Made by a program: the position numbers and the translations under genes. The notes beneath the pieces are model-generated. The model had not been told where the DNA came from. It saw only the letters and a program-made list of their open reading frames with translations, and did no database searches. Below, piece after piece: positions 26,407 through 34,731 of a DNA stretch of 64,000 nucleotides. Numbering within the stretch: position 1 is the stretch's first letter; every line of letters starts with the position of its first letter. The DNA comes from Limnohabitans sp. 2KL-1 (GTDB lineage: Bacteria; Pseudomonadota; Gammaproteobacteria; Burkholderiales; Burkholderiaceae_C), in assembly GCF_003063435.1 (NCBI RefSeq), contig NZ_NESL01000001.1, positions 248,001 through 312,000 on the forward strand. Reading direction: 5' to 3'.

Positions 26407-26422
26407 TAAACCAATCGGTTTA
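26407..26422. promoter_or_regulatory. Palindromic operator before the efflux operon
   Basis: TAAACCAATCGGTTTA is a perfect 6-bp inverted repeat with a 4-base centre, 14 bases before the start of the outer-membrane factor gene. This form is typical of TetR-type operators. No TetR gene with an obvious partner site is adjacent: the one at 23.2 kb has a different palindrome, so the cognate repressor may be encoded elsewhere. Confidence 0.6.
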
Positions 26423-26436
26423 TTTAAGGAGCCTGA

Positions 26437-28026
26437 ATGCCTGAACCCCAACGCCTGCATGCGGCTGCGCCCGTGCCGCCGCACCGCCATCGGCCCTTGC
26501 CATGGCGCACGCCACTCACATTGCTGATCACGGCCTGCCTGGCCGCAGCTTGCGCCCAGTTACCCGACGCGCCGCCCAAGCCGCAACTTAAGGCCACCAC
26601 AGCTTTTGCGTCGAGCCAATCGCTGCGAGCCCCGCAAGTTGAATGGCCCGCAGATGCTTGGTGGACCGCCTATGGCGACCCGCAGCTCAATGCCCTGATC
26701 GACGAGGCGCTGCAAGGCGCGCCCGACTTGCTGGCGGCGCAGGCTCGGCTGCAGCGGGCCGAAGCCTTCACGCAGCTGGCCGGATCGGCCCTGCAACCGC
26801 AGCTGAGCGCCAACGCGGGCATCAGCGCAGACAAATTGAGCTACAACCATTTGGTGCCGCGCAGCCCGGCCACCGAAGGCTGGAACGACTACGGCCGCGC
26901 CACGCTCGACTTCCGCTGGGAAATGGATTTTTGGGGCAAAAACCGGGCGGGCTTGTCGGCGGCCACGTCCGAGCTGGACGGCCGCCGCGCCGAGCTGGCG
27001 CAGACCCGCCTGCTGTTGGCCAGCGGCATCGCCAGCGATTACGCCGAACTCGCTCATTTGTTTGCCCGCCGTGAACTGGCGCAGAAATCGGTGGCGATTC
27101 ACAGCCAGACCGCGCAGCTGCTGGCACAGCGCCAAGCCAACGGTCTGGAAACCCGTGGCAGCGTGCACGCGGCCGATGCGGCACGCGCCGCCGCCGAAGG
27201 CACCTTGCTGGCCGCAGACGAGCAGATCGCTTTGCAGCGCAATCGCCTGGCTGCATGGTTGGGCGAAGGCCCGGATCGGGGTCTGTCGATCACGCCGCCG
27301 CAGCTGAAACTCGACAAAGGCTTTGGCCTGCCCGCCCAGTTGTCGGCCGAGCTGCTGGGCCGCCGTCCGGACGTGAGCGCAGCGCGCTGGATGGCGCAAG
27401 CCCAGGCCAGCCGCATCGAAGAAAAGCGGGCCGGGTTTTACCCCAGTGTGAACCTCTCGGCCTTCATCGGCGTGCAGTCGCTCGGGCTGGACTTGCTGGG
27501 CCGCAGCGGCTCCAGTGTGGGCAGCGTGGGCCCGGCGATTTCCTTGCCGATCTTCAACGGTGGGCGCTTGCGTGGTGAGTTGCGCGGCGCGCAAGCGGCC
27601 TACGCCGAAAGTGTGGCCCGTTACAACGCCACCGTGGCCCGCGCCCTGCAAGACGTGGCCGATGCCGCCGCGAGCCAGAAGGCGCTGGCACAGCGTTTGG
27701 ACAAAGCGCAAGAGGCGGTGACTGCCGCCACCGAGGCGCACCAACTGAGCCGCCAGCGCCGCGAAGGGGGCTTGGCCACGGCCATGGAGGTCTTGATGGC
27801 CGAAGGCCAGTTGTTGGAGAGCCTGGCAGAGCAAACACATCTGCGAGCGCAGTCGCTGCGGCTCGACATCGCGCTGCAGCGCGCACTGGGCGGGAGTTAT
27901 CAGGCACCTCCTTCCACCACGGGCGGCACCACGGACGTCACCTCGGGCAACGCCACAGGCCACTCACCAAGCCGCGAAACCAGCAGCGAAACCAGCCACG
28001 AACCCAGCCCGCTTGCAAAGCGCTGA
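26437..28026 (+). CDS. Outer-membrane efflux factor, NodT family
   Basis: TolC-like channel lipoprotein of 529 residues. A lipoprotein signal peptide ends at the lipobox ACLAAACAQ; two OEP domains follow (about 70-265 and 290-480) with the family phrases WWTAYGDPQLN and FEMDFWGK-like RWEMDFWGKNRAGL. The last 45 residues are a low-complexity Ser/Thr/Gly tail, unusual for the family. It is the first gene of an operon with EmrA- and EmrB-like genes, giving a complete tripartite exporter. Confidence 0.92.
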   Translation: MPEPQRLHAAAPVPPHRHRPLPWRTPLTLLITACLAAACAQLPDAPPKPQLKATTAFASSQSLRAPQVEWPADAWWTAYGDPQLNALIDEALQGAPDLLAAQARLQRAEAFTQLAGSALQPQLSANAGISADKLSYNHLVPRSPATEGWNDYGRATLDFRWEMDFWGKNRAGLSAATSELDGRRAELAQTRLLLASGIASDYAELAHLFARRELAQKSVAIHSQTAQLLAQRQANGLETRGSVHAADAARAAAEGTLLAADEQIALQRNRLAAWLGEGPDRGLSITPPQLKLDKGFGLPAQLSAELLGRRPDVSAARWMAQAQASRIEEKRAGFYPSVNLSAFIGVQSLGLDLLGRSGSSVGSVGPAISLPIFNGGRLRGELRGAQAAYAESVARYNATVARALQDVADAAASQKALAQRLDKAQEAVTAATEAHQLSRQRREGGLATAMEVLMAEGQLLESLAEQTHLRAQSLRLDIALQRALGGSYQAPPSTTGGTTDVTSGNATGHSPSRETSSETSHEPSPLAKR

Positions 28027-28055
28027 GCCCCCATGAACGAATGAAGGATTTTCAA

Positions 28056-29204
28056 ATGACAGAGCACCACAAAACCCCCATCGCCGCCGAGATCGCAGAC
28101 ACCCAACTCAAGCGCCGCCGCAACCAACGCCTGGCCGCGCTCGGGGGTGTCGTGGTCCTGGGCGCCGTGGGCGTGACAGCCTATTGGGCCTTGTACGCCT
28201 CGCACTTTGTGTCCACCGACAACGCCTATGCCGCTGTCGAAGTGGCCGCCATCACGCCCGCTGTGGGCGGTACCGTGGCCGAGGTGCCCGCCAAAGACAC
28301 CCAGACCGTTAAAAAAGGCGATGTGCTGGTGCAGATTGACCGCACCGATGCGCGGCTGGCGCTGGCCCAAGCCGAGGCCGAACTCAGCCGTGCCACGCGC
28401 CGCGTGCAAAGTCTGGTGGCCACCGATGCCAGCCTGAGCGCGCAAGTGGCCGCACGCGAAGCCGACGGCCAGCGGGCCAGCGCCCAACTGGCCGCCGCGC
28501 AGGCCGATCTGACGCGCGCGCAGGTGGACCTGCAGCGGCGACAAGCACTGGTGACCTCCGGCGCGGTGACGGGCGAAGAGCTGACCCGCGCCCAAAACGC
28601 CTTCGAAGCCGCCACCGCCCAGCTGGCCGCAGCCAAGGCCGGTGCCGCCCAGGCCAGCGCCCACCTGAAAGCAGCCACGGCCGCCAAAGAAGCCAACACC
28701 GCGCTGATCGCAGGCACCACGCTGGAGAACCACCCCGACGTGGCGGCAGCGCGTGCCCGGCTGGACCAGGCCAAGGTCGATCTGGAGCGCACCACGGTGC
28801 GCGCCCCCGTGGACGGCGTGGTGGCACGCCGCCAGGTGCAGGTGGGCCAGCGCGTGCAAATAGGCATGCCGCTGATGGCCGTGGTGCCGGTCAGCGACAT
28901 GTACGTCGATGCCAACTTCAAGGAAGTGCAGCTGGCCAAGGTCAAGGTCGGCCAAAGCGTGAAGCTGCACGCCGACCTGTACGGCAAGGACGTGACTTAC
29001 ACCGGCGTGGTGGCAGGGTTTTCGGGCGGCTCCGGCTCGGCTTTTGCTGCCATTCCGGCGCAAAACGCCACCGGCAACTGGATCAAGGTGGTGCAGCGCC
29101 TGCCAGTGCGCATCCAGTTGGACGCACAGCAGCTGCAAAAGCACCCGCTCAAGGTCGGTTTGTCGATGAGCGCCGAAATCGACACCCGCGGCGGTCAACA
29201 GTAA
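28056..29204 (+). CDS. emrA: EmrA-like membrane fusion protein
   Basis: Periplasmic adaptor of 382 residues with a cytoplasmic N-terminus, one membrane anchor (about 28-48), the conserved STDNAYA start of the periplasmic part, a lipoyl domain split by a long Ala/Gln coiled coil (about 90-205), and a beta-barrel. The ATG at 28056 is preferred to 28041 because GAAGGA lies 8 bases upstream. It connects the MFS pump to the NodT channel. Confidence 0.9.
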   Translation: MTEHHKTPIAAEIADTQLKRRRNQRLAALGGVVVLGAVGVTAYWALYASHFVSTDNAYAAVEVAAITPAVGGTVAEVPAKDTQTVKKGDVLVQIDRTDARLALAQAEAELSRATRRVQSLVATDASLSAQVAAREADGQRASAQLAAAQADLTRAQVDLQRRQALVTSGAVTGEELTRAQNAFEAATAQLAAAKAGAAQASAHLKAATAAKEANTALIAGTTLENHPDVAAARARLDQAKVDLERTTVRAPVDGVVARRQVQVGQRVQIGMPLMAVVPVSDMYVDANFKEVQLAKVKVGQSVKLHADLYGKDVTYTGVVAGFSGGSGSAFAAIPAQNATGNWIKVVQRLPVRIQLDAQQLQKHPLKVGLSMSAEIDTRGGQQ

Positions 29205-29216
29205 GCGGGGCGCAGC

Positions 29217-30764
29217 ATGAACCCCACCAATCCAGCGTCGGCCCCGCCAGGGCCGGACGCGCCGCTCACCGGCGGCATGCTCTGGGTCGCCGCACTGATG
29301 CTGGCGGCCGCCAACTTCATCGCCGTGCTCAACATGACGATCGCCAACGTCGCGGTGCCCAACATCGCGGGCGCTTTGGGCGCAGCCACCAGCCAGGGCA
29401 CCTGGGTCATCACGTCCTATGCCGTGGGCGAAGCCATCACTGTGCCGCTGACCGGCTGGCTGTCGGCGCGCTTCGGCTCGGTGCGGGTGTTCGTCAGTTC
29501 CATGGTTTTGTTCGGCGTGTTCTCCATCGTCTGCGGCCTGGCCCCCTCGCTGGGCATCTTGGTGGTGGCGCGGGTGTTTCAGGGCCTGTGCGGCGGTCCG
29601 CTCATGCCGCTGTCGCAAACGCTGTTGATGCGCATCTTCCCCAAAGAGAAAGCGGCGGCGGCGATTGGCCTGTGGTCCATGACCACGCTGGTGGCCCCGG
29701 TGGCGGGCCCCATTTTGGGCGGCTGGCTGTGCGACGAGTTCAGCTGGTCGTGGGTGTTTTTGCTCAACGCACCCATTGCGATCGGCTTTGGCCTGTATGC
29801 CTGGAAGCTTCTCAAGCGCTACCAGGCGCTGGGCGAGCGCAGCCGCATCGATTTGGTGGGCCTGGTGCTGCTGGTGGTCTGGGTGGCGGCTTTGCAGCTG
29901 ATGCTGGACGAAGGCAAAAACCTCGACTGGTTTGCGTCAACGCAAATCACGGCGCTGGCCTTGATCGCGGCCATTGGCTTTGCGGCCTTTTTGATCTGGG
30001 AGCTGCACGAGCCCAACCCCATCGTGGACCTGCGCGTGTTCCGCCATCGGGGTTTTTCGGTGAGCGTGCTGACCATCAGCCTGGCTTTTGCCTGCTTCTT
30101 CGGGGTGAGCGTGCTCACGCCGCTGTGGCTGCAAAGCTTCATGGGCTACACCGCCACCACGGCCGGGCTGGCCACGGCCTGGACGGGGGTGACGGCCTTC
30201 TTTGTCGCGCCCATGATGGCCAGCAGCAAGAAAGACCCGCGCCTCTTGGTGTTCATCGGCGTGGTCTGGCTGGGCTTGGTCACGCTGTGGCGCACCGTGG
30301 CCAACACCGACATGGGCTTTTGGGACGTGGCGGTGCCGCTGATGGTGATGGGTTTCGCGCTGCCGTTTTTCTTCATCCCGTCCACCGGCATTGCGCTGGC
30401 CAGCGTCGAAGAGCGCGAGATGGATTCGGCCGCTGGCCTGATGAATTTCTTGCGCACCCTGTCGGGCGCGTTCGCCACCTCGGCCGTGACCACCGTCTGG
30501 AGCGATCAGGCCACCCGCAACCATGCCGAACTGGTGGGCCTGGCCGACCGCGACCACAGCCTGCACCAGCAACTGACCGCCAGCGGTGCCACACCCGAAG
30601 CCGCACACGAAGTGCTGGACTACCTGGTCACCTCGCAAAGCGTGATGCTGTCCACCAACCAGATCATGACGGTGATCGGCGTGCTGTTTTTGCTGGCCGC
30701 CGCGGTCATCTGGCTGGCTCCCAAGCCCGGTCGGGTGATTGAGCCCGGCGCGGGTGGTCACTGA
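29217..30764 (+). CDS. emrB: EmrB-like DHA2 family MFS exporter
   Basis: Drug:proton antiporter of the 14-segment DHA2 family, 515 residues. Motifs include LNMTIANVAVPNIAG in the first segment, motif C (MTTLVAPVAGPILGGWL) in the fifth, and the VFQGLCGGPLMPLSQTLL region. It starts 12 bases after emrA and completes the exporter with the NodT channel. Substrates are probably hydrophobic toxic compounds; no more can be said. Confidence 0.92.
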   Translation: MNPTNPASAPPGPDAPLTGGMLWVAALMLAAANFIAVLNMTIANVAVPNIAGALGAATSQGTWVITSYAVGEAITVPLTGWLSARFGSVRVFVSSMVLFGVFSIVCGLAPSLGILVVARVFQGLCGGPLMPLSQTLLMRIFPKEKAAAAIGLWSMTTLVAPVAGPILGGWLCDEFSWSWVFLLNAPIAIGFGLYAWKLLKRYQALGERSRIDLVGLVLLVVWVAALQLMLDEGKNLDWFASTQITALALIAAIGFAAFLIWELHEPNPIVDLRVFRHRGFSVSVLTISLAFACFFGVSVLTPLWLQSFMGYTATTAGLATAWTGVTAFFVAPMMASSKKDPRLLVFIGVVWLGLVTLWRTVANTDMGFWDVAVPLMVMGFALPFFFIPSTGIALASVEEREMDSAAGLMNFLRTLSGAFATSAVTTVWSDQATRNHAELVGLADRDHSLHQQLTASGATPEAAHEVLDYLVTSQSVMLSTNQIMTVIGVLFLLAAAVIWLAPKPGRVIEPGAGGH

Positions 30765-30765
30765 A

Positions 30766-30894
30766 CTTCTTTCTTTCAAGGACCTGGATGCGGCGGTGCA
30801 GCAGGCGCGCACGGCCGGTGTGGACAGCCAAGCCGAGGCGCGCACCGGCAACCTGCCCTATGCGCTGATCATTGCGGCGGCGCAAGCCATGTGA
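30766..30894 (+). pseudogene. Possible coding remnant after emrB
   Basis: An open stretch directly after the emrB stop reads as coding-like sequence (SFKDLDAAVQQARTAG, ending IIAAAQAM and TGA at 30892-30894) but has no start codon with a ribosome site. Composition matches neighbouring genes. It may be the 3' remnant of a deleted gene; I do not recognise the family. Confidence 0.3.
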
Positions 30895-30923
30895 TCGAAG
30901 AGGACGAGTGAGCTTGCGCGCAA

Positions 30924-30937
30924 TTGATCTGAATCAA
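30924..30937. promoter_or_regulatory. Perfect FNR/CRP-type box
   Basis: TTGATCTGAATCAA matches the FNR/ANR consensus TTGAT-N4-ATCAA exactly, with an extra A/T pair outside on each side. It lies 95 bases before the GTG start of the permease gene, a workable distance for a class II promoter with a 5' leader of about 60 bases. It suggests activation or repression by an oxygen- or NO-responsive Crp/Fnr regulator. Confidence 0.7.
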
Positions 30938-30983
30938 TCCAGTCCTGCGGCCATGGGTTGAAGATGACCTTTGGTGAACGTTG

Positions 30984-31007
30984 AGGAGCCGTGCGTTACG
31001 GCCTCCT
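30984..31007. other. Hairpin in the permease leader
   Basis: AGGAGCCGT-gcgtt-ACGGCCTCCT forms a stem of nine pairs with one bulged base, 14 bases before the GGAGG ribosome site of the permease. It could influence translation or be an end-of-transcript structure from upstream; there is no U-tract. Confidence 0.35.
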
Positions 31008-31031
31008 TGTGTTGACCGTTGGAGGTCTGAT

Positions 31032-32480
31032 GTGGATTTTTTGGGCGTGATTTTGCAAAGCGGCCTGGCCAGTCTGGTGTCGTACCTGGCGGCCCATGTC
31101 CTGCTTTGCCTCGTGCCCGCTTTCTTTGTCGCGGGTGCACTCTCGGCCCTGGTGCCGCAGGCATCGGTGGTGCGTTTTCTCGGGCCCGGCGCGTCCAAGT
31201 GGGTGGCCTACCCGGCCGCAGCGGGTGCCGGAAGCCTGCTGGCCGTGTGCTCTTGCACGGTGCAGCCCTTGTTTGCTGGCATCTACAAGCAAGGCGCGGG
31301 TCTGGGACCCGCCATGACGTTCATGTTCTTTGCGCCGGCGGCCAACATCTTGGCCCTGTCGTACACCGGCGTAGCGCTGGGTGGGGAGTTTGCCTTCGCC
31401 CGGTTGGTCCTTTCGCTGGTCTTTGGGGTGGGCATCGGCATGATCATGGCCGTGCTGTTCCACCGCGACGACATGGCGCGAACCGCTCAGACCGCAGCGT
31501 TTCAGGACAGCGTCGGCATCAGCCGCCAGACCCTTGTTTTTCTGCTGGCGCTGATCGCGCTGCTGATCGGCGGAACACTCAAGCTCAGCCCCCTCACCGC
31601 ACAGCTTTGGAGTGTCGACTTGGCCTGGCCTTGGGCGCCGCAGGCACAGGCCACGCTGGACCGCTGGCTTCCGGTGGACGAGCTTCGTGGTGAAGAAGGC
31701 TTGAGCCTGCAAGGCAGCGTGCTCATTGGCTTGCTGGGGCTCATGGCGATGACATCGATCAGGGGTTTGGGCAAAGTGGACGAAGGCTTCAACAAGCTCA
31801 CATGGGCCAGTCTGGGCCTCATCGCACTGACGCTGGTATTTGCCGCCGTCGGCATTCGCGCAACGCCTGAAGGCGTGCATGTGGCGCTGACGGGCCGCAC
31901 CTTGGCGGTGGCGGCCCTGCTGGCCACCCTGGTGCCACTGGCGCGCCGTTTCGATGCCTGGGACATGCAGCAGTGGCTTTGGGAGACCTGGCGCTTCGTC
32001 AAGCAGATTTTTCCGCTGCTGGTGGCTGGCGTGTTCGTCGTGGGCATCATCCGCGTCTTTATCCAGCCCGCATGGGTGCAGGCCGTGGCCGGACACAACA
32101 CGCTGCTGGGCAACATGGCCGGTGTGGTGTTTGGCGTCTTCATGTACTTTCCCACACTGGTCGAGGTGCCCGTGGCCAAGATGCTGCTGTCGCTGGGCAT
32201 GCACCCCGGCCCCTTGCTGGCTTACATCATGGCGGACCCGGAACTTTCACTGCAGAGCATGCTGATCACGGCCTCGATCATTGGTCGGCGCAAGACGGCC
32301 ACCTATGTGGCGCTGGTGGCAGTGTTTGCGACAGCGGCAGGTTTGGCCTATGGTGCCTGGTCCGATGGACGCCCCGTTTGGCAAATTGTGCTGTCCGTGG
32401 CGGCGCTGGGCTTGGCGCTGCTGGCGAGTGTGCACATGCTGGCTCGGCGGCAGCTGCAAGAACCTGTCGGCACGGCCTGA
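31032..32480 (+). CDS. DUF318/ArsP-type permease
   Basis: Polytopic inner-membrane permease of 482 residues with two similar halves (PF03773-like), the first containing the cysteine motif AVCSCTVQPLFAGIY and the second VVFGVFMYFPTLVEVPVAKML. The family includes ArsP, an exporter of organoarsenicals, and several uncharacterised members. The GTG at 31032 was chosen because GGAGG lies 6 bases upstream; the earlier ATG at 31030 is out of frame. It is followed after 23 bases by a small thioredoxin, a pairing seen in many bacteria. An FNR-type box lies upstream. Confidence 0.85.
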   Translation: MDFLGVILQSGLASLVSYLAAHVLLCLVPAFFVAGALSALVPQASVVRFLGPGASKWVAYPAAAGAGSLLAVCSCTVQPLFAGIYKQGAGLGPAMTFMFFAPAANILALSYTGVALGGEFAFARLVLSLVFGVGIGMIMAVLFHRDDMARTAQTAAFQDSVGISRQTLVFLLALIALLIGGTLKLSPLTAQLWSVDLAWPWAPQAQATLDRWLPVDELRGEEGLSLQGSVLIGLLGLMAMTSIRGLGKVDEGFNKLTWASLGLIALTLVFAAVGIRATPEGVHVALTGRTLAVAALLATLVPLARRFDAWDMQQWLWETWRFVKQIFPLLVAGVFVVGIIRVFIQPAWVQAVAGHNTLLGNMAGVVFGVFMYFPTLVEVPVAKMLLSLGMHPGPLLAYIMADPELSLQSMLITASIIGRRKTATYVALVAVFATAAGLAYGAWSDGRPVWQIVLSVAALGLALLASVHMLARRQLQEPVGTA

Positions 32481-32503
32481 ACTTCAACGTCAAGGAGCCC
32501 TGT

Positions 32504-32740
32504 ATGGACATCAAAATTTTGGGAACCGGTTGCGCCCGGTGCCAGCGCCTGGAGCAACTCACCCGCGATGCGGCTGCAGCCCAAGGCGTATCGATAGAAG
32601 TAGAGCATGTGCGGGAGCCCGCCGAGATCATGAAATACCCCGTGGTCGGCACGCCTGCCTTGGTGGTCAATGGCGAGGTGAAGGCGGCCGGGCGCATCCC
32701 TTCTCCCAGCGAACTGGCGGGCTGGCTCAGACCGCAGTGA
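32504..32740 (+). CDS. Small thioredoxin-fold protein (Thioredoxin_3)
   Basis: Thioredoxin-like protein of only 78 residues with the redox motif CARC at residues 10-13 and the cis-Pro loop VVGTPALVVNG. It belongs to the redox-active disulfide protein 2 group usually encoded beside DUF318 permeases, as here. It probably reduces or delivers a thiol-bound substrate for the permease; the substrate is unknown. Confidence 0.9.
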   Translation: MDIKILGTGCARCQRLEQLTRDAAAAQGVSIEVEHVREPAEIMKYPVVGTPALVVNGEVKAAGRIPSPSELAGWLRPQ

Positions 32741-32788
32741 CGAGCCGCACGGGCGGTGATCGATGGCGTTGGCTAATTTGTGCAGGGG

Positions 32789-32820
32789 GTAGACCGCGCG
32801 GTGCACATCGACCGGTCTAC
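32789..32820. terminator. Inverted repeat after the thioredoxin gene
   Basis: GTAGACCG (32789-32796) and CGGTCTAC (32813-32820) are perfect 8-bp arms around a 16-base loop, in the gap between the convergent thioredoxin and toxin genes. There is no U-tract; terminator function is uncertain. Confidence 0.35.
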
Positions 32821-32909
32821 AACCCACAGAAGTCACAGATCAAGGGGCAGCTTGCAATGAACCCGGAGAATGACTGCTTGCGACCTGGTGCCCATCCCAA
32901 GTTCGAGAG

Positions 32910-33854
32910 TTACATCGAATTCAGATGCGCCTTAATCCTGGCAAGCAGTTGGTCAAATTCAGGCTGACCTCGGTAGTAAAGTGCAGATGATTTGCGGTAT
33001 TCCCGTGCGAAGAGGTCTCGCTGCACAGGATCACTCAGGCTGAATGCAGGATTCTTGGCAATGACCAACTCATCACCGGACCGGAAGCGCTGAACCTTGC
33101 GTGCTTTGTATGCGGTCGTCTGCATGAACGCTTGCACCTCCTGAAGACCAAGGAGGCAGTACACGTCGTAATAGTGCCGAAGGAAATTGGCGGGGAAGGC
33201 CTTGGCCTCGGCCAGCCGCCTGTACTTGGTCGAGATGGTCTGGAGTTTTTCAACGAAGGTGTGCGTGGGCGCATAACAAGGCACATCCACAGCGCGGTTA
33301 TCTAAGACCTGAACACCTCGATCCCGGGCAAACTCCAAAGCCCACGAAGAAATGGTCACAGCGCGATTGGGCGCCGTGTCATCAAACCCCAGCTCCAGCA
33401 AGATGCCATCTTTCACGCCGGACAAGGTGGTCGTGCGCGGGGCATAGTTCAGGCGAATGCCTGCGCTGCGCATCTTGTCATCATCAAAGAAAGTGTCCCG
33501 CTCTACGCTGTCGACGCCAGGAATACGGATGCGTTTGGCCAGTTCGTCGTAAAAGGCCAGCCGCGATGCGATGTGTGCCGGCTTGTCCTGGTTGCGACCG
33601 GTTTTCACGTCCAAGTCCTCCGGTGGCTCGATGCGGATGTCAATGTCCTCCGAAAACCGATGAATCACGCCAAAGCCTTTGGACAAGGACGTGCCACCTT
33701 TGAGCTCGAACACAAAGCCCTGAGCCTGAAGGCCCCACAGGCCATGCATGATCCAGTAGTCTTTTTCGACCAACATGGGATCAAGCCCCCGCTCGTTGGC
33801 CACGACCGCAAGCAATTGGTCGAAGTCGCGCCGGTCGTGAAGAAATTCAAGCAC
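32910..33854 (-). CDS. AbiEii/AbiGii-type nucleotidyltransferase toxin
   Basis: Toxin of a type IV AbiE-like toxin-antitoxin or abortive-infection system, 314 residues. The nucleotidyltransferase motifs KGGTSLSKGFG and RFSEDIDIRIEP contain the conserved Gly-Gly, Lys and acidic residues. A GTG at 33854 overlaps the antitoxin stop by 8 bases and gives the family-typical N-terminus (LEFLHDRRDFDQLL); the open frame further upstream is antitoxin coding sequence in another phase. No sign of inactivation. Confidence 0.9.
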   Translation of the reverse strand: MLEFLHDRRDFDQLLAVVANERGLDPMLVEKDYWIMHGLWGLQAQGFVFELKGGTSLSKGFGVIHRFSEDIDIRIEPPEDLDVKTGRNQDKPAHIASRLAFYDELAKRIRIPGVDSVERDTFFDDDKMRSAGIRLNYAPRTTTLSGVKDGILLELGFDDTAPNRAVTISSWALEFARDRGVQVLDNRAVDVPCYAPTHTFVEKLQTISTKYRRLAEAKAFPANFLRHYYDVYCLLGLQEVQAFMQTTAYKARKVQRFRSGDELVIAKNPAFSLSDPVQRDLFAREYRKSSALYYRGQPEFDQLLARIKAHLNSM

Positions 33855-34458
33855 CCATCCACTCCCGAAAGCGTTTGCGTGTGGCCATGTTGCCGTAGCT
33901 TTGGACAGCCTCTTGCAAGCGCTTGAGATCAAAGGAGGACAACTTGCTGCGTGCCTGGCTGAGCACCACATCGCGGTCTTCGGCCAGTTCGTCCAGGTTG
34001 TTGAGCAAATCCACGTAGAGGAACTCTCGGCTCAGCTTTTTGGGAAAGCGTGGTTTCACCCGGAAGTCAAACTGTCGGTTTCCCAGTTGGAAGACACCAT
34101 GGCGCTTGTGGTTGTAGACCAGGGTGCGGTTGTAGAGCTGGGTGGTGCCCAGGCCAACTGCGTTGTAAGACGAGGGCGAGAACACCAGAAATTCCTTGTC
34201 CCGCAGAAAGCCTTTCACCACCTGATCGTCGGCAGGCGGGAGTGGACCAAAGCTGGATTGTTTGGGTGCGTGGTAAAGCCCTTGGGCCAGTTTTTGAAGC
34301 TTGCCCATGGCCATCAGTTCGCGCAGATGCCGATCAATGGCATTGCTCAGAAAAGCCAAATCTTCGCGCCGGTAGACGTGGCCCGCGCGCAAGCCTGCCG
34401 CCAGGTGCGCAGTGGCACCCTTCAAAGACGGGTTATGCATGGAAGCAGCAGCGGGCAT
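33847..34458 (-). CDS. AbiEi-type antitoxin with N-terminal winged helix
   Basis: Antitoxin and probable autorepressor of 203 residues (DUF6088-like). The first 80 residues look like a winged helix-turn-helix (HVYRREDLAFLSNAIDRHLREL), and the remainder is the conserved AbiEi C-terminal domain (VFSPSSYNAVGLGTTQLYNRTLVYN). It precedes and overlaps the toxin gene, the usual order. A palindrome lies just upstream of the start. Confidence 0.88.
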   Translation of the reverse strand: MPAAASMHNPSLKGATAHLAAGLRAGHVYRREDLAFLSNAIDRHLRELMAMGKLQKLAQGLYHAPKQSSFGPLPPADDQVVKGFLRDKEFLVFSPSSYNAVGLGTTQLYNRTLVYNHKRHGVFQLGNRQFDFRVKPRFPKKLSREFLYVDLLNNLDELAEDRDVVLSQARSKLSSFDLKRLQEAVQSYGNMATRKRFREWMGA

Positions 34459-34485
34459 GAATGTTTCTTCATTGAATTTTCATGC

Positions 34486-34498
34486 ATTTTAGTAAAAT
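34486..34498. promoter_or_regulatory. Candidate AbiEi operator
   Basis: ATTTTAGTAAAAT is a perfect 6-bp inverted repeat around one base, 28 bases before the antitoxin start in an AT-rich stretch that could also hold the promoter. AbiEi proteins are known to repress their own promoters by binding inverted repeats. Confidence 0.5.
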
Positions 34499-34731
34499 AT
34501 TCCAAGATGCACACTGCAACGCCTCATGGCTGGTGCCATGCTTGGACTCCATGCAAGCGTCAGAGTGCGTCGCTGCGGGGTTTGATCCGAGTGGCATCTA
34601 ACGCCGCCATTCCTGAACGACCGCTTGGCTGAGCTAGCATTTACCGCAACGGCTCACAAGCCGAAACTCCCCCACCCGCGCAAAACCGCTACCCTGGGCC
34701 ATCAAACCATGCGCGCGTGGGTCATCAGACC

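Noticed and set aside
27900..29618. Minus-strand 572-codon frame across emrA and emrB
   Set aside because: Antisense shadow of two well-supported efflux genes.
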